Shown here piece after piece: positions 30,107-39,221 of a DNA stretch of 64,000 nucleotides. Source of the stretch: an uncultured Coriobacteriaceae bacterium (GTDB lineage: Bacteria; Actinomycetota; Coriobacteriia; Coriobacteriales; Eggerthellaceae); NCBI GenBank assembly GCA_902768975.1, contig CACXMZ010000002.1, forward strand, positions 225,471-289,470, read 5' to 3'. Under the pieces are notes generated by a model. That model was not told where the DNA came from, ran no database searches, and saw nothing but the letters and a program-made list of their open reading frames with translations. The translations under genes were made by a program, and so were the position numbers. Every line of letters begins with the position of its first letter. Position 1 is the first letter of the stretch.

Positions 30107-30922
30107 CTAAAAGCCAACCATGAGGCGGGGCATTTCGCCAAAAACAAGCAGGTGGATAATGCCCAGTACTGCAATGTGTGCAGGGTAATACAGGTAGAAG
30201 AACCATTTCAGAGAAGGGCCGCGCATGCCGTTATAAGCCATAAGCAAGGGGATGGCAGCCGTGTTGCCGGCGGCATAATACAGCACAAAGGGAAGGTTGC
30301 GCCAACTGCCTTCTGCAAGCGCGCGCGTAAAGGGGCCATAACAGCTGTAAAGCCCCATGGCAATAGGAAGCACCATAGCCGCGACGATACCCCAGGGTTT
30401 TTCACGAAGCATATAAAACAGCAGTACGAGCACGGGTCCCACGGCGCCCCAGTCGCACACCCACGTAGCTGCGCAAATAGCCAGTACCAGAACCGAACGT
30501 AGCCAGGGGTTTTCGACATTGTCCACAATCCACAGCATGGCAAGGCCACCGAGCAGAGTGAAAAGCACATTGCCTTCATGGCCCAAGAAAAGCCAGAAGG
30601 GGACTTCGGCCACCAGTGCGAAAGCCAGCAAGCGTTCGCCGTAGTTGCGCAGGTTCGAGGTGTGCACGTAGCCTTCCACAAGCAAAAAAGCCATTATGGG
30701 AAAGGTGAGACCGCCTATAGCCAGCAGGGCGCAACGGGGTTCAAAAGGGATGTGGGGGTAGAAAACGTATGCCGCATGGTTGCAGGTCATGGCGATTATA
30801 GCCACGATCTTCAACGTGAACGAGTTAAGGCCTTTTGCACTAGACGCAAGGTCCGTTTCGCCTGTTGCGGGTGCGGTGTTGGGTTCCGAAAGCATGGTAA
30901 GATGATAAACCATGGTGCGCAA
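30107..30922 (-). CDS. TraX-family membrane protein
   Basis: It has up to 271 residues, with possible internal starts at 30913 and 30895; no ribosome-binding site is decisive. It is hydrophobic throughout, with about eight membrane segments. The opening NSFTLKIVAIIAMTCNHAAYVFYP and the segment GGLTFPIMAFLLVEGYVHTSN match the TraX family (F-pilin acetylation in the F plasmid; acyltransferase-like in general). In gut bacteria such proteins occur outside conjugation loci, and no pilin or transfer gene is nearby, so an acyltransferase role on another substrate is inferred. Confidence 0.8.
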   Translation of the reverse strand: MRTMVYHLTMLSEPNTAPATGETDLASSAKGLNSFTLKIVAIIAMTCNHAAYVFYPHIPFEPRCALLAIGGLTFPIMAFLLVEGYVHTSNLRNYGERLLAFALVAEVPFWLFLGHEGNVLFTLLGGLAMLWIVDNVENPWLRSVLVLAICAATWVCDWGAVGPVLVLLFYMLREKPWGIVAAMVLPIAMGLYSCYGPFTRALAEGSWRNLPFVLYYAAGNTAAIPLLMAYNGMRGPSLKWFFYLYYPAHIAVLGIIHLLVFGEMPRLMVGF

Positions 30923-30959
30923 AACTGTGCTACCAACACATAAAGGGAGTGCCTTGCTT

Positions 30960-31958
30960 ATGACTGGCCCTGCTTTAGGAAATCAAGACGAAACGCGCGG
31001 CTTTTATGTTCCGCACAAAGCCTTTGAATTCACGGCCTTTAATACCATTAATACGGTTGTTGTGTATGGCGAAGAAGCGGCGGGCCTAGAAGGGGGCAAA
31101 GCGGCAGAAGAAAATGCAGGGCGGGGCTTTTTGGCTGTTCAGACCATAATCGACGCGGTGCAGGCTGCAGCCAGCCACTACGAGCGGCTTTTCAGCCATA
31201 CGGACCCAAACAGTGCTTTGTCGCGCTTTAACCGCATGGGCGGCAAGCCCGAAGACCTTGACCACGAACTGGGCGAGTTAATTGACCTGGCGCTGGCCTA
31301 TAGCACCGCTACCGAAGGGGCGTTCGATCCTGCGTACGACTGCAGTAAGGCGTCGGCCTTTCTTCCCATTACGTCATTGGGTGGCATTGCGAAAGGTTAC
31401 ATCGCCGACGCCTTGTGTGACTTGCTGAAGCGCCACGGCGTCGAGCATGGTTTTGTGAACCTGGGCGGCAACGTGAAGGTGTTTGGCGGCAAGCCCACAA
31501 CGGGGGCAGCAAGCCCCGACGGCAGAGCGCCCGAAAGTACCCTTTCCGCCAAAGGAAGCAAAGTTGGGGTGCAGCCTTTTACCATTGGACTGCGTGTGCC
31601 CAAGAAGTTTTCCTTTGGCGAAGATAGTTTTGCCACCGTGCAACTTACTGAAGGCGCCGTGGTAACAAGCGGCATTTATGAACGAGGTACCCGTGCAGCC
31701 GACGGCACCTGGCACCATCACATTATCGACCCTCGCACGGGAAGGTCGGCTGAAACCGACCTGGTATCAGCTTCGGTTATAAGCGCATCCGCGCTCGAAG
31801 CCGACGCAATCGCCACCGCCCTTATTGTTATGGGGCTTAAGCGTGCCCAGGAATTTATCGAGGATACGCCTGATTGCGAGGCCGTTTTTGTTACTAATGA
31901 CGGTACCGTTGTGGCCAGCTCGAACATGGGGAGCAAAGTTCCTTTTACTTTGCTATAG
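30960..31958 (+). CDS. apbE: FAD:protein FMN transferase (ApbE)
   Basis: Covalently attaches FMN to Thr or Ser of target flavoproteins. I choose the ATG at 30960 because AAAGGGAG lies 10 bp upstream; 332 residues. Motifs: SHTDPNSALSRFN (FAD site), GGIAKGYIADAL, VEHGFVNLGGNV and the C-terminal HHIIDPRTGRSAE with SALEADAIATALIVMG. No signal peptide or lipobox is visible, so it should act in the cytoplasm. No flavoprotein target is in the window. Confidence 0.92.
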   Translation: MTGPALGNQDETRGFYVPHKAFEFTAFNTINTVVVYGEEAAGLEGGKAAEENAGRGFLAVQTIIDAVQAAASHYERLFSHTDPNSALSRFNRMGGKPEDLDHELGELIDLALAYSTATEGAFDPAYDCSKASAFLPITSLGGIAKGYIADALCDLLKRHGVEHGFVNLGGNVKVFGGKPTTGAASPDGRAPESTLSAKGSKVGVQPFTIGLRVPKKFSFGEDSFATVQLTEGAVVTSGIYERGTRAADGTWHHHIIDPRTGRSAETDLVSASVISASALEADAIATALIVMGLKRAQEFIEDTPDCEAVFVTNDGTVVASSNMGSKVPFTLL

Positions 31959-31997
31959 TGTTGCCCTAAACGAAGCTTAAACGGAAGGACAAACCCC

Positions 31998-33086
31998 TTG
32001 GTTACTCCACGCAAAAACCCCCAGCGCCCTGCTATACAGCGTAAAAGCGTACTTCCCCTTGTGGGGGTAATAATTGCGGTACTGCTGTGTGGTGGAATTG
32101 GCTTTGCTGCCGCCCAAGGCTTACTTCCGGACACGCAGGCAGCGCGATCGTCTTCAGCAAATAGTTCCGCGGCAGAAAGTAGTGCCGCTAAAGAAAGCTC
32201 TGACGCGTCCAGCGCCGAAGAAGCCGCGGATAAACAGCAGGCGCAGAGCGAAGCCCAGCTCGACGCCTCCCAGCAGAGCAGCCCTGAAGCAACCTCTTTG
32301 GAACAGGCCCCTTCCGAACAGACACCTTCAGACGAGGCTGCTTCTAGCACAGAAGGTAATACGCAGCCCGAAAGCACCCCCGCCAGCAGCGAATTGGCCT
32401 GGCGCGACACCGACTTTGCCGTCGACCCTGCGCGCCCCGCGGGCAGCACGTCGGACAATGGGCGCAAGGTGGTTTACATTACCATCGACGACGGCCCTTC
32501 GGCCCGCACGCCTGAAGTGCTCGACATCCTGGACAAGTACAACGCCAAGGCAACCTTCTTCGTGGTGGGCGCCGACCCTTCCAACTACCACTATATTAAA
32601 GAAGCCTACGACCGCGGCCACACCATTGGCCTGCATACCATGACGCATGACTACGCCGCCGTGTATGCTTCGACGGACGCCTACTACGCCGACCTGAACC
32701 AAATTGGCCAGGTGGTTAAGGACCAGATTGGCTACGTGCCCTGCTTTATTCGCTTTCCTGGTGGTTCTTCCAACGGGGTTTCGGCCGACTATTGCGCGGG
32801 CATTATGTCGGAACTGGTGAATAGCGTGCAGGCGCAGGGCTACCAGTATTATGACTGGAACGTTTCCACAGGGGATGGTGCCGTGCACACCGCCGAAGAA
32901 CTGGTGGGCTACGTGAAAGAATCCGGGCTCGATACGAATATCGTGATGCTTTGCCACGACTCCGAAACGAAGCAGTCTACCGTGGAAGCCTTGCCGCAGA
33001 TTATCGAATACTACCAGGGTCTGGGCTATAGCTTTGAAGCCATCGACCGCAACACCTGGGTACCCCATCATGGGGTCGCAAACTAA
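31998..33086 (+). CDS. Membrane-anchored polysaccharide deacetylase (NodB domain)
   Basis: It has 362 residues with a TTG start at 31998 after GGAAGGAC. One N-terminal membrane helix (LVGVIIAVLLCGGIGFAAA), then about 100 residues rich in Ser, Ala, Glu and Gln as a wall-spanning linker, then a NodB deacetylase domain. Motifs: YITIDDGPS (catalytic Asp and metal Asp), HTIGLHTMTHDY (metal His pair), RFPGGSSN and a late VMLCHDS with the catalytic His. It probably N-deacetylates peptidoglycan or another surface glycan. Confidence 0.9.
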   Translation: MVTPRKNPQRPAIQRKSVLPLVGVIIAVLLCGGIGFAAAQGLLPDTQAARSSSANSSAAESSAAKESSDASSAEEAADKQQAQSEAQLDASQQSSPEATSLEQAPSEQTPSDEAASSTEGNTQPESTPASSELAWRDTDFAVDPARPAGSTSDNGRKVVYITIDDGPSARTPEVLDILDKYNAKATFFVVGADPSNYHYIKEAYDRGHTIGLHTMTHDYAAVYASTDAYYADLNQIGQVVKDQIGYVPCFIRFPGGSSNGVSADYCAGIMSELVNSVQAQGYQYYDWNVSTGDGAVHTAEELVGYVKESGLDTNIVMLCHDSETKQSTVEALPQIIEYYQGLGYSFEAIDRNTWVPHHGVAN

Positions 33087-33101
33087 CGAAGGCAGTACAT
33101 C

Positions 33102-33890
33102 GTGAAGGAACTGCGCAGCCGTGCACCCTTGCAGTTTGCGCTGCTCGCGGCCCTTGTGGTGGTTGCCTGTTTCACCCTCATTCCGAGTGCCGCGAATCTA
33201 AGCTATGTCGACAATGGCAGCTTAAGGCAGTCGGCCATTTCAGCCGTGCTGTTGGCGGCACTCTATCTTTTTTCAGGTGAATGGCAGCTTGAAGCCACGC
33301 CGGGCGGAAAGCCCCTTCCCTTAGCGCGCACCCTTGGCGTGGTGCTACTTGCTGCGCTAGTCATTGGCCTTGCCGCGGTGTATGTGCAGGGGAGCGTCAT
33401 TAGCCCGCCGCGCCATGCCATCTTAATGTTCGTGGTTCTTATGCTCGGTACCGCCGTATTTGAAGAAATCCTTTTTCGTGCCTTCTTCTTTGAAGCCTTT
33501 GCCAAGGTGCTGCGTGAACGTGGCAGCGAAAAAGCCTTGCTCTATGCCGCCCTTGCGTCTTCCGTGATGTTTGGGCTGCTTCACGTTACGAGCGACCTGG
33601 GTTCCCTCTTTCGTTTAGCGGCGTATGTTCAGGCAGCGGCCAAGGTGCTCGAGGCTGCACTTTTCGGCATGGCCATGTGTGCCATCTGCGTTAAAACGAA
33701 AAGCGTATGGCCAGCGGTGTTGGCGCACTTTGCCTTTAATCTGCTTAGTGAAGGGCCCATCTTTCTTGCGACGGGCGCTTTAAAGTTTACGTATATCACA
33801 GGCTCGCCCGCCGACATTGTGGTGCTGCTTGTTGGCTCTGCCATCTTGCTTCCAGCTGCTAAGTGGGCTTGGGACTATCTTGCCCACTAG
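33102..33890 (+). CDS. CPBP family intramembrane metalloprotease
   Basis: It has 262 residues, GTG start at 33102, about seven hydrophobic helices. Motif 1 is FEEILFRAFFF (EExxxR) near residue 123. Motif 2, FGLLHVTSD, supplies a His. The late SVWPAVLAHFAFNLLSE supplies the HxxxN. These are the glutamyl/CAAX-like ABI residues. It lies 15 bp after the deacetylase gene, so the two are likely co-transcribed. Substrate unknown; some relatives act in bacteriocin immunity or processing. Confidence 0.85.
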   Translation: MKELRSRAPLQFALLAALVVVACFTLIPSAANLSYVDNGSLRQSAISAVLLAALYLFSGEWQLEATPGGKPLPLARTLGVVLLAALVIGLAAVYVQGSVISPPRHAILMFVVLMLGTAVFEEILFRAFFFEAFAKVLRERGSEKALLYAALASSVMFGLLHVTSDLGSLFRLAAYVQAAAKVLEAALFGMAMCAICVKTKSVWPAVLAHFAFNLLSEGPIFLATGALKFTYITGSPADIVVLLVGSAILLPAAKWAWDYLAH

Positions 33891-33933
33891 TTTTGTGTGC
33901 CCATAACGCAACCACATGCGCAGCTCGCTGCAC

Positions 33934-33954
33934 TCGAGAGCCAATAGCTCTCGA
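33934..33954. other. Inverted repeat in the gap before the first molybdopterin reductase
   Basis: TCGAGAGC-CAATA-GCTCTCGA, 8 bp perfect arms. It lies in a 260-bp gap (33891-34150) that I see no gene in. No U-tract follows on either strand, so a regulator site or a degenerate terminator is possible. Confidence 0.35.
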
Positions 33955-34150
33955 AAAAGGAATGGCACTAAATTTGTAGCACTTTTTGTTCACCAATTTC
34001 GCGCGAAAAATTTCACAAAACCCCAGTTTAAGAGCCTATCTCCCAAAACTTGTTTCCTTGAATCCGCCCGCGCGGCTCTTTAGCATATTACTTGGAGTTA
34101 TCGGGTTCTTTTTCAGAGTTCCCGAAACAATTGACGAGAAGGAGGGATTC

Positions 34151-36721
34151 ATGCTGAATTCAGAAGAGCATGCGGTAACACGCCGCAACTTCGTAAAAGG
34201 CGGCTTCGCCGGCGCAGTCGCAACCGCGGGTACGCTGGGTGCTGCAAGCATGTTCGGTTGCACTCCTGCCGAACAGAGCGCTTCTTCATCTGCTGCTGAA
34301 GAAGCATCAGCATCGTCGGCCGCCGAGCCGGCGACTTCGTCTGCCGTAGAGCCTGCCGCTCTGCCACAAGACGAAATCCATTGGAGCCAGTGCAACGTTA
34401 ACTGCGGTGGCAACTGCATTTTCCAATGGCATTCACAGGACGGCAAAGTCCAGTACATGGAAACCGACAACATTGGTGACGACGACCTTCAGGGTCGCGC
34501 TTGCCTGCGTGGTCGTTCCATGCGTCGTTGGCTGAACAGCCCCGACCGCCTGCTGCACCCCATGAAGCGTGTGGGCGAACGTGGCAGCGGCCAGTTCGAA
34601 GAAATTACCTGGGACGAAGCCCTGCAGATCCTGCACGACAAGCTGCAATACACCATCGACACCTGGGGCAACCAGGCCATTTACAACATCTATGGTACTG
34701 GTATGTATGCCACCACAGGCCGCATCCAGAAGCGTTTCCTGAATTGCATTGGCGGCTGCATGGATCAGCGCTATGACTATTCAACGCACATGCTTCAGGC
34801 CATCATGCCGTACATGTATGGCTCCCAGTTCAGTCCCTACGACAACGTACATGCAAGCTCCTTCAGTGAAGCCGAAGCCAATTCTGACCTCGTGGTTATG
34901 TTTGGTAACAGCCCTGCTGAAACCCGTATGGGTGGCGCCAACGCCGTGTGGGACTACGCAAAAATGCGTGAAGGCGTAATGGGCCGCGGCGGCAAGATTG
35001 TGAGCATCGACTACCGCATGAACGAAAGCTGCTCCGGTCATCCGGAAGAATGGCTCCCCATTCGCCCCGGCACCGACGCCGCTCTGGCTGCAGCGCTCAT
35101 TCATGAATTCATCGTTGACGAAAAGACCGACGAAGAATTCCTGGCCAAGTACTGCGTAGGTTGGAACGAAGACTCCATGCCTGAATCCGCCAAGGGCAAG
35201 AACCTGTCCTACTATGACTACATTATGGGCGCAGGTTACGACATGGTTGAAAAGACCCCCGAATGGGCCGCACCTATCACCCAGATTCCTGCAGACAAGA
35301 TCCGCGAACTCGCAAAGGATCTTGAGAATGCCAAGGCACCCTTCGTGGTACAGGGTTGGGGCAGCCAGCGCCACACCAATGGCGAAGAAACCGCTCGCGC
35401 TATCTGCATGATTCCTATCGCCTTGGGCAAGATTGGCCTTCCTGGCACCAACACGGGCCAGCGCGAAGCCGAACCGCCCATCTATCTGGTTGGCTCCATT
35501 CCTGGCAACGATGCCGACGCCGACGGCAATGTGCCTGAAGGTGGCGTAGCACCTGGTTGCTCGATCCTTATCCCCGTGTACCAATGGCTCAACGCTGTTG
35601 ACCACGGCACCGAAATGGGCGTTAAGAACGCCGGTATTTTGGACCCCGCTGGTGAACTCGACGACAACGACGGCAAGCTGAAGAGCAATATTCACTTTAT
35701 TTGGAACTATGCTGGCAACTGCATTACCAACCAGCATGGCGACATCAACAAGGTGCACGAAGTTCTTACCAGCAAGCCCGACGATGAGCTGTTCATTCTG
35801 GTATGGGACACGGTCATGACCGACTCCGCCAAGTATGCCGACCTGCTGCTCCCCGACGCCATGCGTTCCGAGCAAATGAATATGCAGACCCAGGGCTATT
35901 CCGAGTACTGGACCATGGTTACCGTGGGTACCGCTGCTCAGACCCCTCCGGGCGACTGCCGTTCCTGCTACGACGTTCTGTCTGACCTCGCCGACTTGTT
36001 TGGCAAGAAGGCTGAGTTCACCCAGGGTCGCACGCACGACGAATGGGTACAGCATCTGTACGAAAACAATGGCGGCGAAGCCGCTGGCATTACTATGCCG
36101 AACTGGGAAACCATCAAGGAACAGGCTGTCTTTAAGCAGGCCGTTGCTCCGGCTATCGGTCTTAAGGCCTTCCGCGACGACCCCGAGGCTAATCCCCTGG
36201 GCACGCCGTCTGGCAAGATCGAAATCTATTCCGAACAGCTGGCTCAGCTCAACGACGAATGGGAATTTGAAAACGACGAACGCATCCATCCTATCCCCGA
36301 CTTCCACGGTGGCTTCCAGGGCTATGGCAGCGTAAACGACGAATTCCCGCTGTATTGCTCTGGCTTCCATCACAAGAGTCGTACGCACTCTTCCTTCGGT
36401 TTTATCCCCGAACTGGAACAGGTTGCTCGTCAGCAGGTATGGATCAACCCCGCCGACGCTGAAGCTCGTGGTGTGGCAATGGGCGACAAGGTTCGCGTTA
36501 AGAGCCCCGCAGGTGAAATCGAAATCGAAGCTCTGGTGACCAACCGCATTATCCCGGGCACCATTGCTATTCCGCAGGGCGCATGGCATAACGCCGACAT
36601 GACAGGCGACAAGGTGGACAAGGGCGGCTGCGTTAACACGCTTACGACCTACCACCCAAGCCCGTACGCAAAGGGCAACGGCCCAGCTCATTCCATGATC
36701 GCTCAGGTAACGAAGGCATAA
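34151..36721 (+). CDS. Tat-exported molybdopterin oxidoreductase, DMSO reductase family catalytic subunit
   Basis: Terminal reductase subunit acting outside the membrane. I choose the ATG at 34151 (AAGGAGG upstream); the open frame extends further up without need. 856 residues. The Tat signal is TRRNFVKGGFAGAVATAG, followed by FGC, possibly a lipidated Cys. A [4Fe-4S] site CNVNCGGNC plus ACLRGRSMRRW is near 80-125. The segment YDYSTHMLQA supplies the likely Mo-ligand Ser. The C-terminal molybdopterin-binding domain has HSSFGFIPE and PQGAWHN. It pairs with the ferredoxin-like gene 12 bp downstream. Electron acceptor unknown; no DmsC-type anchor is present. Confidence 0.92.
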   Translation: MLNSEEHAVTRRNFVKGGFAGAVATAGTLGAASMFGCTPAEQSASSSAAEEASASSAAEPATSSAVEPAALPQDEIHWSQCNVNCGGNCIFQWHSQDGKVQYMETDNIGDDDLQGRACLRGRSMRRWLNSPDRLLHPMKRVGERGSGQFEEITWDEALQILHDKLQYTIDTWGNQAIYNIYGTGMYATTGRIQKRFLNCIGGCMDQRYDYSTHMLQAIMPYMYGSQFSPYDNVHASSFSEAEANSDLVVMFGNSPAETRMGGANAVWDYAKMREGVMGRGGKIVSIDYRMNESCSGHPEEWLPIRPGTDAALAAALIHEFIVDEKTDEEFLAKYCVGWNEDSMPESAKGKNLSYYDYIMGAGYDMVEKTPEWAAPITQIPADKIRELAKDLENAKAPFVVQGWGSQRHTNGEETARAICMIPIALGKIGLPGTNTGQREAEPPIYLVGSIPGNDADADGNVPEGGVAPGCSILIPVYQWLNAVDHGTEMGVKNAGILDPAGELDDNDGKLKSNIHFIWNYAGNCITNQHGDINKVHEVLTSKPDDELFILVWDTVMTDSAKYADLLLPDAMRSEQMNMQTQGYSEYWTMVTVGTAAQTPPGDCRSCYDVLSDLADLFGKKAEFTQGRTHDEWVQHLYENNGGEAAGITMPNWETIKEQAVFKQAVAPAIGLKAFRDDPEANPLGTPSGKIEIYSEQLAQLNDEWEFENDERIHPIPDFHGGFQGYGSVNDEFPLYCSGFHHKSRTHSSFGFIPELEQVARQQVWINPADAEARGVAMGDKVRVKSPAGEIEIEALVTNRIIPGTIAIPQGAWHNADMTGDKVDKGGCVNTLTTYHPSPYAKGNGPAHSMIAQVTKA

Positions 36722-36733
36722 AGGAGGTGCATT

Positions 36734-37375
36734 ATGGCTCAATATGGATTCTTATTTGATAGTACGCGTTGCACCGGTTGCCGTACCTGTATGCTTGCGT
36801 GCAAAGACTATAAAGACCTTGACCAGTCACATGCGTTCCGTAAGGTGTACGACTTTGAAGGTGGTTCCGTTACGGCTGCAGAAGACGGTTCGGTAACAAG
36901 CGACGTGTTCATGTATCACGTTTCGGCTGCATGCAACCACTGCGCAAACCCAGCTTGTCTGGAAGCTTGCCCCGTGGGTGCGGTTGTTAAGGACGAAGGC
37001 AATGGCCTGGTTTACATCAACCAGGACGTATGCGGTGGCGCTCGCGCTTGCGTCGATGCCTGCCCCTACGGTGTGCCCATTTACTTCGAAGACGTAAAGA
37101 AGGCTAACAAGTGCGACGGTTGCCGCGACCGCGTGGCTGCCGGCCTGCGCCCCATTTGCGTCGAGTCCTGCCCGCTGCGCGCTCTTGACTTCGGTGAAAT
37201 CGAAGAACTGCGCGCCGCTCACCCCGACGCCGTAGACGCTATTGCTCCTCTGCCCGCTGGTGATGCAACAGGCCCGAGCCTGTGCATTATCGCGGCGGCA
37301 ACAGCAACGGCCGACGCCAAGGGTGTTGTCACCAACGAAAAGACAATCGCCGGCGACGAGGCTTGGGCTTCCTAA
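36734..37375 (+). CDS. DmsB-like [4Fe-4S] electron-transfer subunit
   Basis: It has 213 residues with four ferredoxin-type cysteine clusters: CTGCRTCMLACKDY, CNHCANPACLEACPVGAV, CGGARACVDACPYGVP and CDGCRDRVAAGLRPICVESCP. It passes electrons to the preceding catalytic subunit. AAGGAGG precedes the ATG. One cluster reads CGGARAC instead of the usual CxxCxxC, so it has one Cys fewer than the partner in the second module, which has CVGCQAC. Confidence 0.93.
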   Translation: MAQYGFLFDSTRCTGCRTCMLACKDYKDLDQSHAFRKVYDFEGGSVTAAEDGSVTSDVFMYHVSAACNHCANPACLEACPVGAVVKDEGNGLVYINQDVCGGARACVDACPYGVPIYFEDVKKANKCDGCRDRVAAGLRPICVESCPLRALDFGEIEELRAAHPDAVDAIAPLPAGDATGPSLCIIAAATATADAKGVVTNEKTIAGDEAWAS

Positions 37376-37425
37376 GGGGTTTTCACCCTCCTAAACCCTA
37401 GACAAGGTTAGGTCCCAGCTTCATT

Positions 37426-37463
37426 AAGACCCCGTTTCGCACAATTGCGGAGCGGGGTCTTTA
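37426..37463 (+). terminator. Intrinsic terminator after the first reductase operon
   Basis: AAGACCCCG pairs with CGGGGTCTT across an 18-nt loop, followed by TAG. It overlaps the first unit of the tandem repeat by a few bases. Confidence 0.75.
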
Positions 37464-37571
37464 GTTGGTGGGTGCTTTGCTTGGCGAATGCTTAAATTGC
37501 TGAGTGCTTTAGTTGGTGGGCGTCTAAATTGGATAAAGCTTTGGTTGGTGGGCGCTGTATTTGGAGAGTAC
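37460..37571 (+). repeat. Seven-unit 16-bp tandem repeat upstream of torD
   Basis: Seven units, each exactly 16 bp, starting at 37460, 37476, 37492, 37508, 37524, 37540 and 37556. Consensus TTTAGTTGGTGGGTGC; units 1, 4 and 6 are close to it, the others diverge but keep length and the TTG core. It ends 27 bp before the torD start, so it covers the likely promoter region. Confidence 0.8.
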
Positions 37572-37598
37572 AATGGTAGCAAGGAGAAAGAGTAGTCT

Positions 37599-38288
37599 AT
37601 GCCACGAATAGTCCATAACCCTGAACCGTGCAGTTACAACGAAGAAGCGAGCGCTGAACTTCTCGCGAACGAAGACTTTATTATGGCCTTCGAAGCCAGT
37701 TTTCGCTTGCTGGGTACCCTCTTCGTTTTCAGCCCAAAGACCGAAGAATTCCAGTCCGCTTTTGCTGCGTTGAAAGCTATGGGTGGGCTTGAAAACTGGC
37801 CCTTTGGCACCGAAGAAGAGCTCGCTGAAGCTTCCAGGCTCCTAGCCCGCGCTGCCGCAGAAGAAAGCCAAAAGGATCAAGTGGTGGCCTACACGCGCTT
37901 GTTCCGTGGGCCGGGGCATTTGTATGCGCCGCCCTGGGGTTCGGTCTATATGGACCGCGACCAAGTTATGTATGGCTGGACCTGGGTGAACTTGCGCGCC
38001 TGGATGCGCGCGAGTGGCTACGCAGGCCTCTATGAAGAAAACGACCCCGAAGACCAGCTGGGACGCCTGCTTTTGCTGGCCTGCGAAATAGTGAAGACCA
38101 AGCCAGAAGCGCTCTGCGAATTCTTGGGCGACCATGTGTTGTGCTGGAGCGGGCGCTATTTGGAGCTGCTTGCCGAACATGCCGAAAGCCCCACCTATGA
38201 TTTGCTGGCTGTTCTTGCGCAGGCAACTCTGGCAGATGTTCAGCAATTATTAGGAATTCGCTGCGGAACCCGCAGGCTCTATCGTTGA
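37599..38288 (+). CDS. TorD/DmsD family molybdoenzyme chaperone
   Basis: It has 229 residues, all helical by eye. The family motif is visible as YTRLFRGPGHLYAPPWGSVYMD near residue 95, with a later YLELLAEHA segment. Such chaperones bind Tat signal peptides and help cofactor insertion of DMSO reductase-family enzymes. The likely client is the Tat-exported reductase just upstream. GCAAGGAGAAAG precedes the start. Confidence 0.88.
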   Translation: MPRIVHNPEPCSYNEEASAELLANEDFIMAFEASFRLLGTLFVFSPKTEEFQSAFAALKAMGGLENWPFGTEEELAEASRLLARAAAEESQKDQVVAYTRLFRGPGHLYAPPWGSVYMDRDQVMYGWTWVNLRAWMRASGYAGLYEENDPEDQLGRLLLLACEIVKTKPEALCEFLGDHVLCWSGRYLELLAEHAESPTYDLLAVLAQATLADVQQLLGIRCGTRRLYR

Positions 38289-38297
38289 AACTCCTTG

Positions 38298-38326
38298 CCC
38301 GTCAATCTATACTTATAGTTGACGGG
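38298..38326. promoter_or_regulatory. Candidate operator of the MarR-like regulator gene
   Basis: CCCGTCAA (38298-38305) and TTGACGGG (38319-38326), a perfect 8-bp inverted repeat with a 13-bp A+T-rich spacer (TCTATACTTATAG). It ends at the regulator ribosome-binding site. Position and symmetry suggest autoregulation of the second reductase operon. Confidence 0.5.
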
Positions 38327-38333
38327 AGGGAAA

Positions 38334-39221
38334 TTGAACCAGACAGAGGCTCAGACCATCACGCTGTGGTGTGCCGTGCTTGGCAAAGCAGGCAAGGGAA
38401 TTGAACGGCGCATGCCCGAACGTTTTCTGCCCCTGCACTTCCGTATTCTGTTGCAGCTTACCCGCCCCGAAACCGCCGAACTCGAACTTGTCCAATTTGC
38501 ACGCACGCTCATGGTGCGTCCTTCCGACATCGAAGCGGCGCTTGAATTCTTGAATACGACCGACTTGCTTGCAAGCGCCGACGGCGTTCACTATTCCATT
38601 ACCGAAGAGGGCCGCGCCTTCATTGCGCCCTCCGAGCATTCGATTGACCGGTTCATGGGCAATTCCCAGGGTGAACTGGACGACGAAGAAGCCTTTGTGT
38701 ACCGAGCTATGTATTACGACGCCATTGTGAAACCCGGCAGCTTTTTCGCCACCCATGCGGGCCTGCCTGACCGCGGCACGCGCCTTCCCGTGCCCTACGA
38801 AGTGACGGCCATTTATGCGCTTACGCAAACCATTGCTGCCACCGTTAAGCGCAGCATTGACCTGTCCTTTACCGACTACCGCTTTTTACTGGAGCTCCTG
38901 CCTAAAAAGCGCGACGCCGTTAAGCAGATTCGGGCGCGTGAAATGGTGAAGCTCTTGCGTGTGGGGCGTGCCTACATTACTACGGCCAGCTATAGACTGG
39001 AGGAACGCGGCTTGCTTACGCGCATCCCTGAGCCCGACGACGCGCGCGGTATCTTGTTTGAGATAACGCCCTATGGCCGCCAGGTGGTCAACGACGTAGG
39101 CGAAGATGTGTACGCGGTCTATGCGGGCCTGTTTGGCCAGGAACGTTTCGACAGCGTGCGCCGCATCCGCAACCTAGGCGCAGTCTTGCGCGGCATAGAC
39201 GAAGTTTGGGACGATGTGTAA
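38334..39221 (+). CDS. MarR-like winged-helix regulator of the second reductase operon
   Basis: About 295 residues from the TTG at 38334; a TTG at 38319 would put the GGGAGGG site inside the gene. It appears to be a duplicated winged-helix protein: LPLHFRILLQLTRPETAELELVQFARTLMVRPSDIEAALEFL at the N-terminus and LRVGRAYITTASYRLEERGLLTRI with a wing PDDARGILFEITPYG at the C-terminus, the latter typical of MarR. The stop overlaps the next ATG by 1 bp, so it is co-translated with the reductase it probably controls. Confidence 0.75.
   Translation: MNQTEAQTITLWCAVLGKAGKGIERRMPERFLPLHFRILLQLTRPETAELELVQFARTLMVRPSDIEAALEFLNTTDLLASADGVHYSITEEGRAFIAPSEHSIDRFMGNSQGELDDEEAFVYRAMYYDAIVKPGSFFATHAGLPDRGTRLPVPYEVTAIYALTQTIAATVKRSIDLSFTDYRFLLELLPKKRDAVKQIRAREMVKLLRVGRAYITTASYRLEERGLLTRIPEPDDARGILFEITPYGRQVVNDVGEDVYAVYAGLFGQERFDSVRRIRNLGAVLRGIDEVWDDV

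Noticed and set aside
33986..34150. Longer N-terminus for the first molybdopterin reductase
   Set aside because: The open frame extends upstream, but the ribosome-binding site and Tat signal place the start at 34151.
34781..36742. 653-codon open frame on the minus strand across the first molybdopterin reductase
   Set aside because: Antisense shadow of a strongly supported gene; its translation is rich in His, Val and Asn with no recognisable domain.
37460..37571. CRISPR array
   Set aside because: The units are contiguous 16-bp tandem repeats without spacers, and no cas genes are present. No other CRISPR-like array was seen in the window.
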